Of a DNA stretch of 64,000 bases, positions 1 to 12,135 are shown piece by piece. The stretch spans positions 434,001 through 498,000 of the forward strand of contig JARFIW010001454.1 in NCBI GenBank assembly GCA_036346225.1, written 5' to 3'. A program made the translations under genes and the position numbers. Within the stretch, counting starts at the first letter, position 1. Every line of letters starts with the position of its first letter. The DNA is from Platerodrilus igneus. Taxonomy: Eukaryota; Arthropoda; Insecta; Coleoptera; Lycidae. The notes beneath the pieces are model-generated. The model searched no databases and was not told where the DNA came from. It saw only the letters and a program-made list of their open reading frames with translations.

Positions 1-1478
1 ATTTACATAAACTAAAACGGTCGTTTACAAATCCTAAGAAGGAGAGAAACTTGGAATTGTTATTCTAAACAACAAGGGGCTGTGAAGAAACACCTGTTGG
101 TTAAATGTCAGGTTCATAGAACTTAATAATACGTTAGCACAAAATTCTAAAAATTGTTCGCAACGGTCGGTTTGACAAACTGCTAACAATAACAAGTGCC
201 TTAAAGCCTAAGTGAAATGAATGATCTATAATGTAAAAGAGACAGAGAAATGTATAAGAAAGCGTTGGTTACAAGTCACGTCTAAAATATACGGGGAAAT
301 GTGAAGGCCAACAACAATATCGATTTTCTGTAGCTTAAGAGGGGTTCTAAAGGAGACAACAAATATGCGTGGAACGGAGAAAGATAGATGAGAGGTGTCA
401 AAGGCTAGCAGTTTTTAAGAAACTCGCGTCCGTAGAGGGTAGCGAACAAATTTCTATGTAACAGCACGATGAAAAGGAAATTTTTCAGAGGTTAGAGTTC
501 GTTACGTTCGAAATTTTAAAAATCAGTTTAGAAAATAAGCTTTTCAATGGAAATAGGTTCCATAGGGGGTTTTGAAAAGCATATAAACACACGGAGAAAG
601 ATATTAAAGCTCTCTTTCCCTTAGATCTGAGATCGCGCTTAGATCTTCAACGTAATTGATAGTATATGCTCTTACGTGTATTAATTATTGTGTTTATTCG
701 ATAAAGTAGTATACAACATCCTGTTTTGAAATATGAAAAGCTGTAGTAACATACCGGAAAATTAGTAAAAGTGAAATTACACGAGTGGTGCTAAGGTCTA
801 GACAAAAGGTACCGTTACTACACAACTCAATTGACAGATGGGATGGTACTTGGGTAAGCTAAGCTTAAAGCTTAAATAGTATGCATGAAGTGTACTTGGT
901 ATGGAATGTTAAGTTTGAACAAGGCAAATATCTGGGTAGAAAGTTAAAGGTGGTGGCAGAGATTTAGATAGTGGGGATCAGTTGGATCCAGGCATAATCG
1001 AAGTAGATGGACACGACGACGAGGGTTTCTGGTACCCATCTTCAGAGGTGACGAGGGACAAAGCCTACTCCAGGTAAAGAAAATTAATTTACTTTTTGTA
1101 TAAACATTTGTGTTGATATTTTTGTGTTTGAGTGTTTTGACTTATTGGGGGTGTATTTAATACCATAAAAACTCATTTAAAGGGGTGTATGTACAGGACA
1201 ACTAATCTTGATTATTTAAAAAGGTTTATTGATGATATAAAAATGTTTATTGATGATATAAAATGTTGTTGTAAAGAGTAAACGAGTCTTTAGATTTAAT
1301 TTTTAATAAAAATGAATGGTTTAAAAACATTTAGAGAAACTGGGTTATAATGAGCTCACAATAGACCACAATAAAGTCAATTTAGGGTTGCATGACGGGC
1401 CCATCTACTCAGCTAAAAGAAATTTGTTGAAATATATTAAAATCAAGAACTTTAAAGGATTTAATTATTGAAATGGTA
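1..1478. other. Gene-free AT-rich flank, possible decayed LTR leader
   Basis: I see no coding region. A TATA-like box at 581-588 (atataaac) is followed by moderately GC-rich sequence and then by a GGTGGCAGAGAT string near 951, which resembles a retroelement leader next to a primer-binding site. No second copy lies in the window, so an older LTR element is only a guess. A 23-bp imperfect tandem repeat (tttattgatgatataaaa) lies at about 1222-1265. Confidence 0.3.
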
Positions 1479-1787
1479 ACAGTTTTAAATCTCTGTACCA
1501 AGGTGTAAATATTTTCTTAACCATGAAAACTTGTTAATGTGTAAATAAAAAGGTTGTATGTTTTGTTGCATTATTTGAATGGTAATTTCATTTGACTGTG
1601 TTGGTGAGAAAGGAAGGTACTTAGGATGGTAGGTATGCAAGAAGAAGCCGATTGCTGAGCTAGCCAGGGTAAGCAGAAATACGAAAGCGTTCAAAAAGGT
1701 ACTGTAAGAAATTTTATTTTTCTTAATTTTTTTTTCAGAACTTTTTGAGGCTCGATTTAAGAGCTTAAATTCCCGTACCACGGTAAT
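1479..1787 (+). repeat. 5' LTR of the gag-protease element
   Basis: It matches 5421-5735 from an aacagtttt start through a conserved core (tctgtaccaaggtg, gattgctgagctagccag) to the end, ccgtaccacggyaat. The primer-binding-site-like sequence starts five bases later. The AGTT...AAT ends recall errantivirus-type LTRs more than TG...CA ends, which is inference. Confidence 0.75.
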
Positions 1788-1791
1788 TTTA

Positions 1792-1808
1792 TGGCGACCC
1801 AAACGTGA
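1792..1808 (+). promoter_or_regulatory. Putative tRNA primer-binding site
   Basis: TGGCGACCCAAACGTGA begins five bases after the 5' LTR and starts with the TGG complementary to a tRNA CCA end. This is the expected position for minus-strand priming. The tRNA species was not identified. Confidence 0.6.
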
Positions 1809-1929
1809 GGGCTTGATTCCCAAATAAAAATTCGTAAATTTTATTTCAGGAAACTGGCGAGCTGAGAGAGAGTGTGTGTAGTATAAATTTGTAAATATTT
1901 TTGAGTGTGTGAGGAAATGAGTTAAACGT

Positions 1930-3608
1930 ATGCAGAGAAAGGAGTGGTTAAGAAGCCAAGGAGTTGAAATTGGAAGTGACGATAGTGCGTTATTTGATAA
2001 ATCAGGAAAAATAGAGGAAGCCAGAGGTAGTAGGGATCAGTCGAGGACGGAATCAAGTGAACAAGGTAATGAATTGATGATGAGAGTGTTAGGGGAAATG
2101 AGATTAAGTAGGGAAGAATCAAACCGGAAGTGTGAGGAGCTTAGGGAAATGGGTGAAGAATTAAAAAAAAGAGTGGAGCAGATGAGTGCCGAATCGAATC
2201 GGAAGTTTGAACAAATTAGCCAGAAAATCGATAATTCGACGAAAGAGTTTTCTGGGTTTAAAAGTAGTCTAACTGTAAAAATGGGGGAAGTAGAAAATAG
2301 GGTTGATAAAAATAAACGTGATATAAGAGGCTTGAGTCAGGAAATGGGACAATTAAGAACTGAGGTTAGAATCTTCTGTGAAGTTGAGATTAATGTAAAA
2401 ATGACAGAGGTAATAGATTCATGTAGACATCAGCTAGGAAGGGTTGAGAGGTGCCGAATCGAATCGGAAGTTTGAACAAATTAGCCAGAAAATCGATAAT
2501 TCGACGAAAGAGTTTTCTGGGTTTAAAAGTAGTCTAACTGTAAAAATGGGGGAAGTAGAAAATAGGGTTGATAAAAATAAACGTGATATAAGAGGCTTGA
2601 GTCAGGAAATAGGACAATTAAGAACGGAGGTTAGAATCTTCTGTGAAGATGAGATTAATGTAAAAATGACAGAGATAATAGATTCATGTAGAGATCAGCT
2701 AGGAAGGGTTGAGAGAAAAGTAAGCGGAATTAAACAGAATGTTTCAACTTTGATGGGGGATGGTCCCAGATTTGCAACAGTGAATATGTCACTGGACCAA
2801 CAGATGAAATTTTATGGGGATAGTGGGGTGAACCCTCAAATTTTTATAAATAATACTAGAGGTTTGGTATGTAATTTGTTTGATGAACAGGCAAAGCTAA
2901 ATATTGTAAAGGCGTTACTGAAAGACCATGCTGAAGTCTAGTATAATCTCATAGGACAGGAGATAGAGACATACAGTGAGTTTAAGGAGATTTTTGAAGC
3001 ACTACTGGAGCGACCACAAACAAGACCAAGTACGTGACCATTTGATAACTGGAAAATATAAAGGGAAATTTGCGGGAAGTAGGGAGCTGTATGCTATACG
3101 AGAGTATGGCATAGCCAAACAATTAAATCCACCATTAACAGACCGACAGATTATAAAATACCTTTCACGACATTTTGAGGTTGAGGTTCGGCAACACGTG
3201 GCGTTGCAGAATATTGTAGAAAAGGAGATGTTTTTAGAGTATCCGCAAAGGTATGATAACGTAAGTAGTGGACGACCTCGTGAGACAAGGAAACGACAGG
3301 TGGACACGGTGAGGTTCGACAATAGAAGGGACAGTTATCCAAGACAGGGGACAAATTTTCATTTTAACAACCGACAGAACTGGGAACTACGAAGGACATT
3401 CTTTAGGAGTAATAGTGTGGGTAGAGGACCCACACCAAGACCTGGGGCACCCAGACAAAACAGTTCACCGGACATGAGGGGGACACAGACATCGACCACG
3501 AACAGGGAAAATGACAGTACTAACAGGGTAGAGACGCCAAGGACATATGCAGAAATAGTGGCAAGACCAGGACCAAGTAGGGAGAACAGACCTGGACAGG
3601 ATTTTTAG
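1930..3608 (+). pseudogene. gag polyprotein of the LTR element, frameshifted
   Basis: The first part (1930-2475) starts MQRKEWLRSQ and is a charged, glutamate/lysine-rich coiled coil. A 265-bp tandem duplication then throws it out of frame. The second copy (2444-2941) leads into a capsid-like region with FYGDSGVNPQIF, the type of aromatic/NP motif seen in Gypsy gag. A TAG follows at about 2939 and a further frame change at about 3005 restores a capsid C-terminal-like stretch (YKGKFAGSRELYAIREYG). The end (about 3300-3608) is basic and rich in R, N, P and Q, as in a nucleic-acid-binding tail, but no CCHC knuckle is visible. It would form the particle shell around element RNA. At least three breaks make it non-functional as read. 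Confidence 0.7.
2186..2715 (+). repeat. 265-bp tandem duplication inside gag
   Basis: Units 2186-2450 and 2451-2715 are nearly identical, both starting gtgccgaatcgaatcgg. As 265 is not a multiple of three, the duplication itself shifts the reading frame. The few differences between the units suggest it arose well after insertion of the element. Confidence 0.93.
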
Positions 3609-3634
3609 ACAAGGAAAAACCACTAGACATCATT

Positions 3635-4447
3635 GTGTACAAATACGAACATCCAAAAGAATTTTTAAAAATTGAGGAAGAAGTTAAGCCAGAAATTAAA
3701 GAAAATTTTTGTTTGCCTATAGTTGATGTTAAAATTTTTGAGAAAAATTTAGGAGCGTTGTTGGATTCAGGAGCTGAGGCGAGTTTAGTACTGGAGGAAT
3801 TCGTCAATGAAATTAAATAAAAGGTGTGTGACAGAATTATGCCAATAAAAAGAAGTCACCTGGTAGCGCCAAATAAAAAGCAATTTGCGGTAGTGAATAG
3901 TGTAGTTGTGTTATAAGTAGAGTTAGATTCAGTAAGCTGTGAGCAGGAATTCATAATTGTACCTGGATTGAAGTTTAAAGGGATATTAGGTGTCGATTGT
4001 GTGATGAAGTTAGGAGTAGTTATAGATATGGAGAGGAAGATAGTTAGGATTAGGGATAGAATATTGCCCTGGAAGGCAAGTTATGAGGTCACAGAGGATG
4101 ACATGGGGTTGTGTATTAATGTTGCTATAGAGGTAGACATAGAAGAAGTGAAAGAGATCGACGCAGTTAAATATTCTGAGGAAAAGTCAGAAGAAGTACA
4201 ATTAATAGTGAGCAAAGAGTTTGAATTAATAGGAGTAGAGGCGAACGCAGCAGTATGTTACACACAAGATATAAAAGTAGGCATAAAGGAGACAAGTAGC
4301 AATGATAATTTTGATAAGTTGGAGTTAGGAGATTTTTACGAGGTGAATATAGTACATGAAGAGTCTAGAAGAGGTAAAGAATTTTCTACAGAGGGAGGAG
4401 ATGAAAATGTTAAGGTAGTATCGTTTGGTTTGTCCGCAGCAAAATGA
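3635..4447 (+). pseudogene. Retropepsin (aspartic protease) region of the LTR element
   Basis: The catalytic signature LLDSGAEASLV is at about 3758-3790. The C-terminal retropepsin signature GILGVDCVMKLG follows at about 3980-4015, with a stop at about 3818 and another at about 3914 between them. The two readable parts share a frame that is -1 relative to the gag C-terminus, which fits the common gag-pro frameshift arrangement. The protease would cleave gag into capsid components. Residues after about 4080 form an acidic tail rich in E, D, V and K that I do not recognise and that does not turn into reverse transcriptase. The protease call is firm; activity is excluded by the stops. Confidence 0.72.
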
Positions 4448-5253
4448 ATAATAGTGAATGAGAAACAGACAAGTGTAGAGACAAAGGAAGAAATATTTAA
4501 GAGTCAGGATAATAAGGATAGTTTTATTTTATGTGAAGCAATATAGAGAATAAGTATAGAGATAGAAAAAGAAGAGAGAGGGATGAAGTCTATTAAGATT
4601 GTAAGAAGAAAGACATGGAGGATCAAGAAAAGAGTCAGATTTAAATAAAGAGACGTGTTAATAGATGAAAATATAATGATAGGTGAATAGTTAGCGTTAG
4701 ATTTAAATAGATAGGGATAGAGATAAGTGTATATAGAGAAGTAGAATTAGGAATAGGATAAATAAGGGGAGATAGTTAGAAGTAGATATAGAGTTAGGTG
4801 TGTATAGTGTAATAAAAAGATAGTGATAGAGATAGGTAATTAGAAATATAAATAGGTGTACATAAGTAGAAGGAACTTCAATAAATAGAAGATAGATATA
4901 GAAGAATAGAAGGGAGTTGCATAAAGAGAGATAATGCTCGACAAAAGGTAAAGGAAAATAAATAAAAATAGAATGTGAAGAGTTAGTGATAGATAGAAAT
5001 AGTTAGTTAACAAGTAGTGATAGGTGTGAATAGTTAGTTATATATAAAGATAGGTGTAGATAGATCGAAATAATTAAAGATAGTGATAGAAATAGATAGA
5101 AATGGGTAGGAATAGGTTGGATAGATGGGTATAGGTAAAGTTAGGTGAGTAGTAAGTGTCTAGAAATATCATGTAAGATTAGGTAGTAGGAATTAGTTCA
5201 CGTATTTAAATTCAAGAAAACGTGATGAGTTTTCTGTAAATTGAAATAGGGGG
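4448..5253 (+). other. C-depleted, gene-free region in place of pol
   Basis: From about 4640 to 5200 the plus strand is almost devoid of C and is built from A, G and T words such as gataggtgtagatag. TAG and TAA stops occur in all frames. A purine tract (aatagggggat) near 5248-5258 could be a polypurine tract, but the recognised 3' LTR homology starts only at about 5421. Confidence 0.6.
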
Positions 5254-5420
5254 ATTATGTCGTGGAATTATAGGTTAAAGAGGTCTAGACAATAAAATTT
5301 GATCAACTGTGTATGTTCTGTTTATATTGTAAATTATACTGCCAATTTTATTAATACATCGAGTTTGTTGATTATTTAAATTTGCCGCGGTATATTTAAA
5401 TTTATTAAAGTATTTAGAGG

Positions 5421-5735
5421 AACAGTTTTATCAAACTGTCTGTACCAAGGTGTAAATATTTTCTTAACCATGAAAACTTGTTAATATGTGTAAATAAAAA
5501 GGTTGTATGTTTTGTTGCATTATTTGAGTGGTAATTTCATTTGACTGTGTTGGTGAGAAAGGAAGGTACTTAGGATGGTAGGTATGCAAGAAGAAGCCGA
5601 TTGCTGAGCTAGCCAGGGTGAGCAGAAATACAAAGGCGTCCAAAAAGGTAGTGTAAGAAATTTATTTAAAAAAATTTTTTTTTAGAAATTTTATGAGGCT
5701 CGATTTAAGAGCTTAAATTCCCGTACCACGGCAAT
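5421..5735 (+). repeat. 3' LTR of the gag-protease element
   Basis: Direct repeat of 1479-1787, with small differences including a longer cagttttatcaaactg start and an altered A/T run near 5660-5690. It ends at ccgtaccacggcaat, directly against a TA microsatellite. Confidence 0.75.
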
Positions 5736-5756
5736 GTATATATATATATATATATA

Positions 5757-5790
<34 letters not shown>
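5736..5790. repeat. (TA)n microsatellite
   Basis: Nearly uninterrupted TA dinucleotides directly abut the 3' LTR end. Confidence 0.95.
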
Positions 5791-5793
<3 letters not shown>

Positions 5794-5847
5794 ATAGATT
5801 TTGTCAATGCTGCATTTTCTTCAGGCTTCATTATTCAAACTTTACCT

Positions 5848-6032
5848 TATGTATATATATATATTTACAAACATATGTACGTAGGTATGTACATATGTAC
5901 GCACATACACACACGTATGTACGCATGCACGCACTGTTGCAGTCACGCACACACGTGCGCCAACACATACATACTTCTGCATCACACACGTATGCACACG
6001 AACAAGTACATACACACACATACACACATTAT
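5848..6032. repeat. TG/CA and GTAC-rich simple repeat
   Basis: Alternating purine-pyrimidine tract of ca, gtatgtac and cgcacac words. Open frames on both strands through it are by-products of the repeat. Confidence 0.9.
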
Positions 6033-9000
6033 AATTCTAGACTGCAGATGCTTGCCAACGGAAACTGCGGCGTGCGCCGCCTTGGCGCCTATATCAATGA
6101 TGTTGTAAAATAAAGATGTTTCCTGGTTTTGACGTTAGATTTACCGTTAATGTCGTCGATACGCTCTTATCATGGTTAATAATTATATTTTGAATTGTAG
6201 TAGCCAAAATATAAAATAATTCCTACAAATTAAAGGTCTTACACTACGATACGATTTGGCCGCCTGTGTTCAGCACACATTCTCCTCTCGCTAGATCAGA
6301 TCCTATTTGGCTGTTGCTACTTTGTCCATCTTTTATGAAATTAGAAGTATAAAACTAATTTTTGGTATAGTTACTTTATTAATTTTAAAAGATTATAAAA
6401 ATGATAAAAAATAGAACTTCTGGCCGGGTAAATAAAAAAACTAAAGACAGCTAAAGATTTAGAACCCAAAAATCAAAGGGCACTATTAACAAACTTCTTG
6501 TGCCAGATCTTACTGCTGATACTTCGTTTCGTGTTTGTCTTATGGATTAATATTACGAATTAATATCAAATGGATAATTTATGATTACGATGGGAATCGC
6601 ATCAAATGCCGTGTCCCACTACCTGGTCATCGAATGTTAGTGATATTTATCGAAAACTGTTTATAAAAATATGACTCGTGGTAGAAATAACTATGAATAT
6701 CCCTAAGATAAGAAAGTTTAGTAATAAATAATATTACAAAAAATTACCAAATTCTGAATTACTTCATAGTAGATGGTTGATTAACTGAAATATAGATAAT
6801 AATGTTTTTGTATTAACCTATTTAGTACTTGTTCAATATTCAGTCGGCGAGATACATTAATCACTACAGAGTATTAAAATCAGCAAAATTTTTCAAAAAC
6901 ATTACATACTCATGAAATTTCTTAAGCTCAATTTACGGCATTCCGTGCGGACAAAAAATAATAAACGCAAGAAAAATATCCCACACCGAGTACCGCAACT
7001 AAAAAAGGAATCTAAAGAATGCCGTGCTAGCTAGAAGGTCATAGAGTGGGGTGGGTCACAAAAAAGAAAAAGAAAACCTCAAGAAAGAAATCTTATTTAC
7101 ACAATCTTTAATAAAAAAAAAAAAATGTTACAAAAAAGAAAACCAATCCGCGGAGAAAACAATATTTATCCAATATACCCTGAGGATTTACACAGTACAA
7201 AAATCTTCGCAAACCATATTTTTAACCTCAATTTTAGTATTTGCATAAAACAAAAGTTAGTGCTTAAGCACTTCTTAAAGGCAACTCTTGATAAGTAAAG
7301 ATGAAGATAATCATGTAATAGTAGACAACAGCAATAAAGAAATAAAACTATCTACCAAACAATGTGTATTTCGCAGCAACGGTAAAGTGTTATGTAATAA
7401 CATTACATCTAAACAATAATATAATTCTGAATGTTTATACCGAATATTTTGTGTACAGTCAAGCTAATCTTATTTTATAGATAATGCCCAAATATTAAAA
7501 ACTGCCATCATTAGCATATTCATAACATTAAACCAAAACAATTAATAGTACCAAATTGTTTTTACAAATTTAATTCGTCTCGGTGTGATCTGAAAACAAT
7601 AACGTAATCACATTCCATATAGCTAAACTATACTTGATAATTAGAACCTGACTATGCAAAATTTCTCAAACAGTGAAACGAAATGTAAACAACATATTTG
7701 TACCTAATTTCCTGTAAACAAAAACCCTAGAATTATTGCTTGGTTGTTAATTTTATGTCAAAAGAAATTAAATATTTTTGTCTTGTAAATTTTAACGTGA
7801 CATAACTAAATAAAGCCAAGTATGCGAGCTTACTTAGAGAAAACCAAAATATCAACAATACACAGGAAGAAAACCTGATATACATATACTATTGGGATTG
7901 ATGTCTTTAAAATTCTACGAGACTTGAACCATCTTCAAAGTAATTCAGCAAAACAAACACCGTCGCTTCCACCATATGATCGTCCAGATCCTACCATATG
8001 TTTCGAAATCATTATCATGATGTGTACAAGGACAGATATAAAATTTGTAGCTGCAGGAAAACAGAACCTCATGTCTTTAAGTTCTCAATGAAAATCAAAC
8101 AGTCGAAAATATCCATGTGTAGATAATCAAATTAACTGAATGGTATCTTTCCTCACATCTATCTGTCAATCAGAGAACCAAAAAAAAGTAACTGAATTAC
8201 ACTTATCTTGGAAAGTCCTTTAGTAAACTCGTACATCAAAACTTATTATATTATTTTACCAAGCGAAACTGCTACCAATAAATGGGAAACCGATCGTATC
8301 ATTCTAAACTACACAAATATACCTTAACGTGTCTAAAAACGAGATAAAGGACATATACAACCAACATATTAGACATTATAGAGACACGTAAGATGAGCTG
8401 CCTAACTTCCCTTATTAAAATTATAGATACGTAACATAAACCAAGTTAACAATTTATATAATATAGGGTGTAGAGATAAGCAAATAACCTTGATAAAATA
8501 TGTATGTAAGCTCAATGTAAGTATCTAAGAAAGCGGACGTTGTTGATAACAGAAATCCCACATTGTTAATGCCACAACAAAATAGGATAGATTGAAGCGT
8601 TTTAAATTATAACTTGAAGCAATTAAATAGCAACCGCTTACACTGAAAAGCCAGTCAAAACCGTTAATAAATAATCAAATAACAGTGAATAAAGCAGGGG
8701 ATAAGAAAATTTAATTAAGTAGTAACAGAAATATTCTGATACAGGAACTGCACGTAACACTCATATCAAAAGTATAGAAAACGCATTGACTTTGAAGAGG
8801 CGGTAAAGAATAAGTCAACAATTGGGAGTCAGAGTAAAAAATTATACAAAAGAAAAAAGGAACATTGATATGGTAAACTTGAGCGTACAATGGAACTGCT
8901 TAATTATGTATGTAAGCAATGTCTTCCACTAAGAGATAAATCGCTCAATTTATAATAACAATGAAACATATGTTACATTTATTGAAGCATTGGTAAAATT

Positions 9001-9841
9001 TGATAGCATCAATGCAAATTATTTACAACTCGCAATGAAGGCGCATAACAAGATGAATTATTTAGTAAACGTTATTCAAACTAAAATAAAAAGCATTTTG
9101 TCAAGAAATATTTTAGATATTTTCAATATAGCAAAAGCAAAATATTTTTCTATTGTGTTATATTATTCTCTAAACATCAGAAAAATCAAACAAGTAACTA
9201 TAACTATTAGATTTATTTATGTGTAAAATAAGAATGTTACCACAGACAAGCATTTTTGAGATTTTACCTGTGTTACGAATACAATTACTGCTGGGTTTAT
9301 GTCTTATATAGGTAAATTAAAGCAATTGAATTTATGTATCAAAAACTTAAGGTGAACGGAGCTGATAGTTGTTCCAATATGGAAGAGAAAAATATGAATT
9401 ATAGTACCAAATCCTAGGTATAAACCTCAGAGCGTATTACATTTTCCACTGTAATGTAATTGCCCCAGTAGCTGATCCTGTACATATTGAAGACACTGAT
9501 GCCTATATTTCATTTTATTAAGAAGTAGGTCTATACATTATATAATTTGTAAGTTCAACTAATTTTAGCAGTTTTCGCCAAATATATAAAACCTTTGAGA
9601 CATGGAACATTGCATTGGTTGTTCTAATTTATTTTTGTTACATGACAATTATTCATATACTCTTCATTTAAATCAAATTTTGCTGTAAACAATAACCAGC
9701 TAGGTGTGCAAATTAAGCATTCTTTTGCTGTATTTTAAAGATTAATATCAGCAGTTGTTATTGTGATTGGTTTATTGTATCTAAAACATGATTTTTTTGT
9801 AAAATGATGTTTATAACCTATAAATTTACAAATTATTGGGG
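6033..9841. other. AT-rich interval with no supported gene
   Basis: No open frame here resembles a protein family or shows splice-supported structure. A short GC-rich patch at about 6050-6095 (gcggcgtgcgccgccttgg) stands out but has no assigned role. Frames at 7051-7248 and 8990-9226 are low-complexity Lys/Ile/Asn translations of AT-rich DNA. Confidence 0.6.
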
Positions 9842-10010
9842 TGCCATCTATAGGAACAGAATATTTCAAATTGATCCAGTACATGACATGGGTGTCAGGT
9901 ATTGGAACACTGAAATTTCGATATGGTTGTCTTATTTTAACATGGTCTATTAAAAATTTACTTGTCTGTCTATAAAATTTAATTTCACATTCAGATTCCT
10001 ATAGATGACA
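9842..10010. repeat. Short inverted repeat upstream of the pogo-like gene
   Basis: tgccatctataggaa at 9842-9856 is the near-exact reverse complement of ttcctatagatgaca at 9996-10010. A third related word, cacctataggtg, follows at about 10019. The position 5' of the transposase reading suggests subterminal binding sites of that element, which is inference. Confidence 0.55.
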
Positions 10011-10126
10011 ACCGGTGTCACCTATAGGTGCATGATGTGTCTAGCTATGACACTTTCAACTGTATCTACATTTTCAATTGTTTGAGGATAAAATATTGTT
10101 TAATTTAATGCGTTTCCTTGCCGAAA

Positions 10127-12135
10127 ATGGAATCAAAAAAGATTCCGCAATATCCGGAAGGTGCAATGCGAGAACCTCTTAAAGTTGTACAAAGTGGAAT
10201 GCTGATAAAAACTGCTTCAAAAACATTTAATGCACCCCGAACAACTCTATTTTATAAATTTAAGAGGAAACATCCTGAGTCCAGAAAACTGGGACCTGCT
10301 ACTATACTTTCCAGTGAAGAGAAATATTTGTTGGCTAAATAGGTTCTTGATATGGCAAAAGCTGGGTTCCTTATTTCGAAAGACAATATTTTTTTAAGCG
10401 TAACCAAGCTTTCAAAAGAATTGAATACAAATTTTGAAAACATTGTTCCTGGAAGAAAGTGGTATGAAAGTTTTCTTTGAAGGCATCCTGAGATGAGTCC
10501 TAGAACCCCGCAATATTTAACCATAACTAGATCATCTGTAACTAAGGCTCAGCTGCAAAAGTGGTTTTTAGAAGTTGGTAGTGAAATACTTCTTCATTCT
10601 AATCGTATATTTAATGCTGATGAATCAGCTTTCTTTCTCAATCCTAAAGGTAACAAAGTTCTAGCACACGTAGGTGAAAAAACGATATATGCAACAGTAA
10701 ACAGTAAAGAGAAAAAGATGTTTTACAGTTCTTATTAGTGGAAGCTCGACTGGGACTTTAGCATCTCCAATGATTATATTCCGCTAAAAAAGATTCTATC
10801 AGAACTTTCAGCAAGTGTTCCAAAACACTGGGGTATTGGCATATCAGAAAGTGGATGGATGACTTGTGATACTTTTTATAGCTACATTGCCAATGTATTC
10901 TATCCTTGGGCAAAAGAAAATGTCACCTTTCCCATTATTTTCCTTGTTGATGGTCAAGTGTCTCATCTATCCTATCATTTAAGTAACTTTTGTATCAAAA
11001 AAGAAATCATTTTGATTGCTTTGTATCCGAATGCAACACAATTGTTACAGTCTATGGATGTGGCTGTATTTCGAACACTTAAATCTAGATAGAAAGAACA
11101 AGTTAATGTTTGGAAGGCTCAAATCAACATCAAGTTTTAAAGAAAAGTGACTTTGCTCCACTACTCAAGATTGCAATAGAAAATAGAGTGACGCCTACAA
11201 TGTTACAAAATGGTTTTTGTAGGTGTGGACTATACCCATAGAATCCTCAAGTAGTTAACGATTTTTTTCCACCCATTAATGCAGAGTGTGGCATCACTTC
11301 AAAATCTCTTATCAGTGATCACTCTGACATTGCCAAAAACTACTTATCTTTTTTTGAATCCTTCATAGACAAGAATACGCTACAACAATTTCAGGAACAG
11401 ATTGCTGAAAATCAATAGACTGGCCGTATATGTGACAAATCTTTATTTGATGTATGTAAAAAAAATGCACTCAAGTAATTTTGATTTATCAACAAGACAT
11501 ACTGAAAACATTATTAATGATGCAGAGTTACTTTTTGATAACACAAACGTTCAACTACAACTAATTGACGTGGAGAATGTTCAAGACGATGCTTCGGATC
11601 ACAATAACGATGCTATCGTTACTGTTGTTGCAGACGCCGAGACTGGGACATCATTTTGTAATTATAACATTTTGACAGAAATAATTACAACAGCATCGGA
11701 GTCTCCTCAAATTGGTACTACAAATGTAGTAGTTCCATTACAGCAAAATGATTACAAAAATGAAATTAATACTAAAAAACTGGATCAACTTTCTATAGCC
11801 ACATGTTGCAATGAACTTGGAATCGATAAAAAAACGAAAGTAAACATTTTAGATATGCAAATAGTCTAACCTAAAGCATTAAATATTTCTAAATATAAGG
11901 CAAATATTAAGCATGCTGTGTCAAAACTATTAGAAAAAATAGAAAATTCCAAACAAATTGAAACTATTAATGAAAAAAACAAACGCCTATAAAAACCAAC
12001 ACTAGTGACGATGAAACACAAAGTACATCCGAGGATATTCCAAGTCCATTTAGAAGAACACTTTTTTGGCCAGAGGTCAAACTAGAAAATTCCAATAAAA
12101 GGAAGAAAGAGAAAATACCGAGTGAAATATGGCAA
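10127..12135 (+). pseudogene. pogo/Tigger-like (CENP-B type) transposase pseudogene
   Basis: Translation from the ATG at 10127 gives a helix-turn-helix region (AMREPLKVVQSGMLIKTAS). A DDE_1 core follows with the first acidic site in FNADESAFFLNPKGNKV (about 10610-10660), the second in FLVDGQVSHL (about 10945) and the third in QSMDVAVF (about 11050). An acidic C-terminal region (11402-11869) precedes PSPFRRTLFWP near 12035-12070, a motif shared with the second copy at 29057-31599. It would cut and paste DNA at its terminal repeats. Stops interrupt it at about 10340, 10480, 10737 and 11091, and there are frame changes. The reading stops at about 12135, where non-LTR sequence in the opposite orientation begins, so the 3' end and right terminus are lost. 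Confidence 0.85.

Larger units (their letters stand above)
1479..5735 (+). mobile_element. Gypsy-type LTR element with gag and protease only
   Basis: Two direct repeats of about 310 bp (1479-1787 and 5421-5735) bound an internal region with a primer-binding-site-like string, a coiled-coil and capsid-like gag, and a retropepsin. No reverse transcriptase, RNase H or integrase signature can be read between the protease and the 3' LTR in any frame. The copy therefore could not move alone. It is either a deletion derivative or a member of a non-autonomous family that depends on pol from a relative. The LTRs differ at roughly 5% of positions plus small indels, so the copy looks clearly older than the Gypsy element at 13777-24171. 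Exact LTR ends are uncertain by a few bases and no convincing target-site duplication was found. Confidence 0.75.

Noticed and set aside
5831..6113. Cys/Thr/His-rich frames over the TG/CA repeat
   Set aside because: Pure simple-repeat translation, open on both strands at once.
7051..7248. Lys/Ile-rich frame in the 6-10 kb interval
   Set aside because: Low-complexity translation of AT-rich DNA with no domain, splice or context support.
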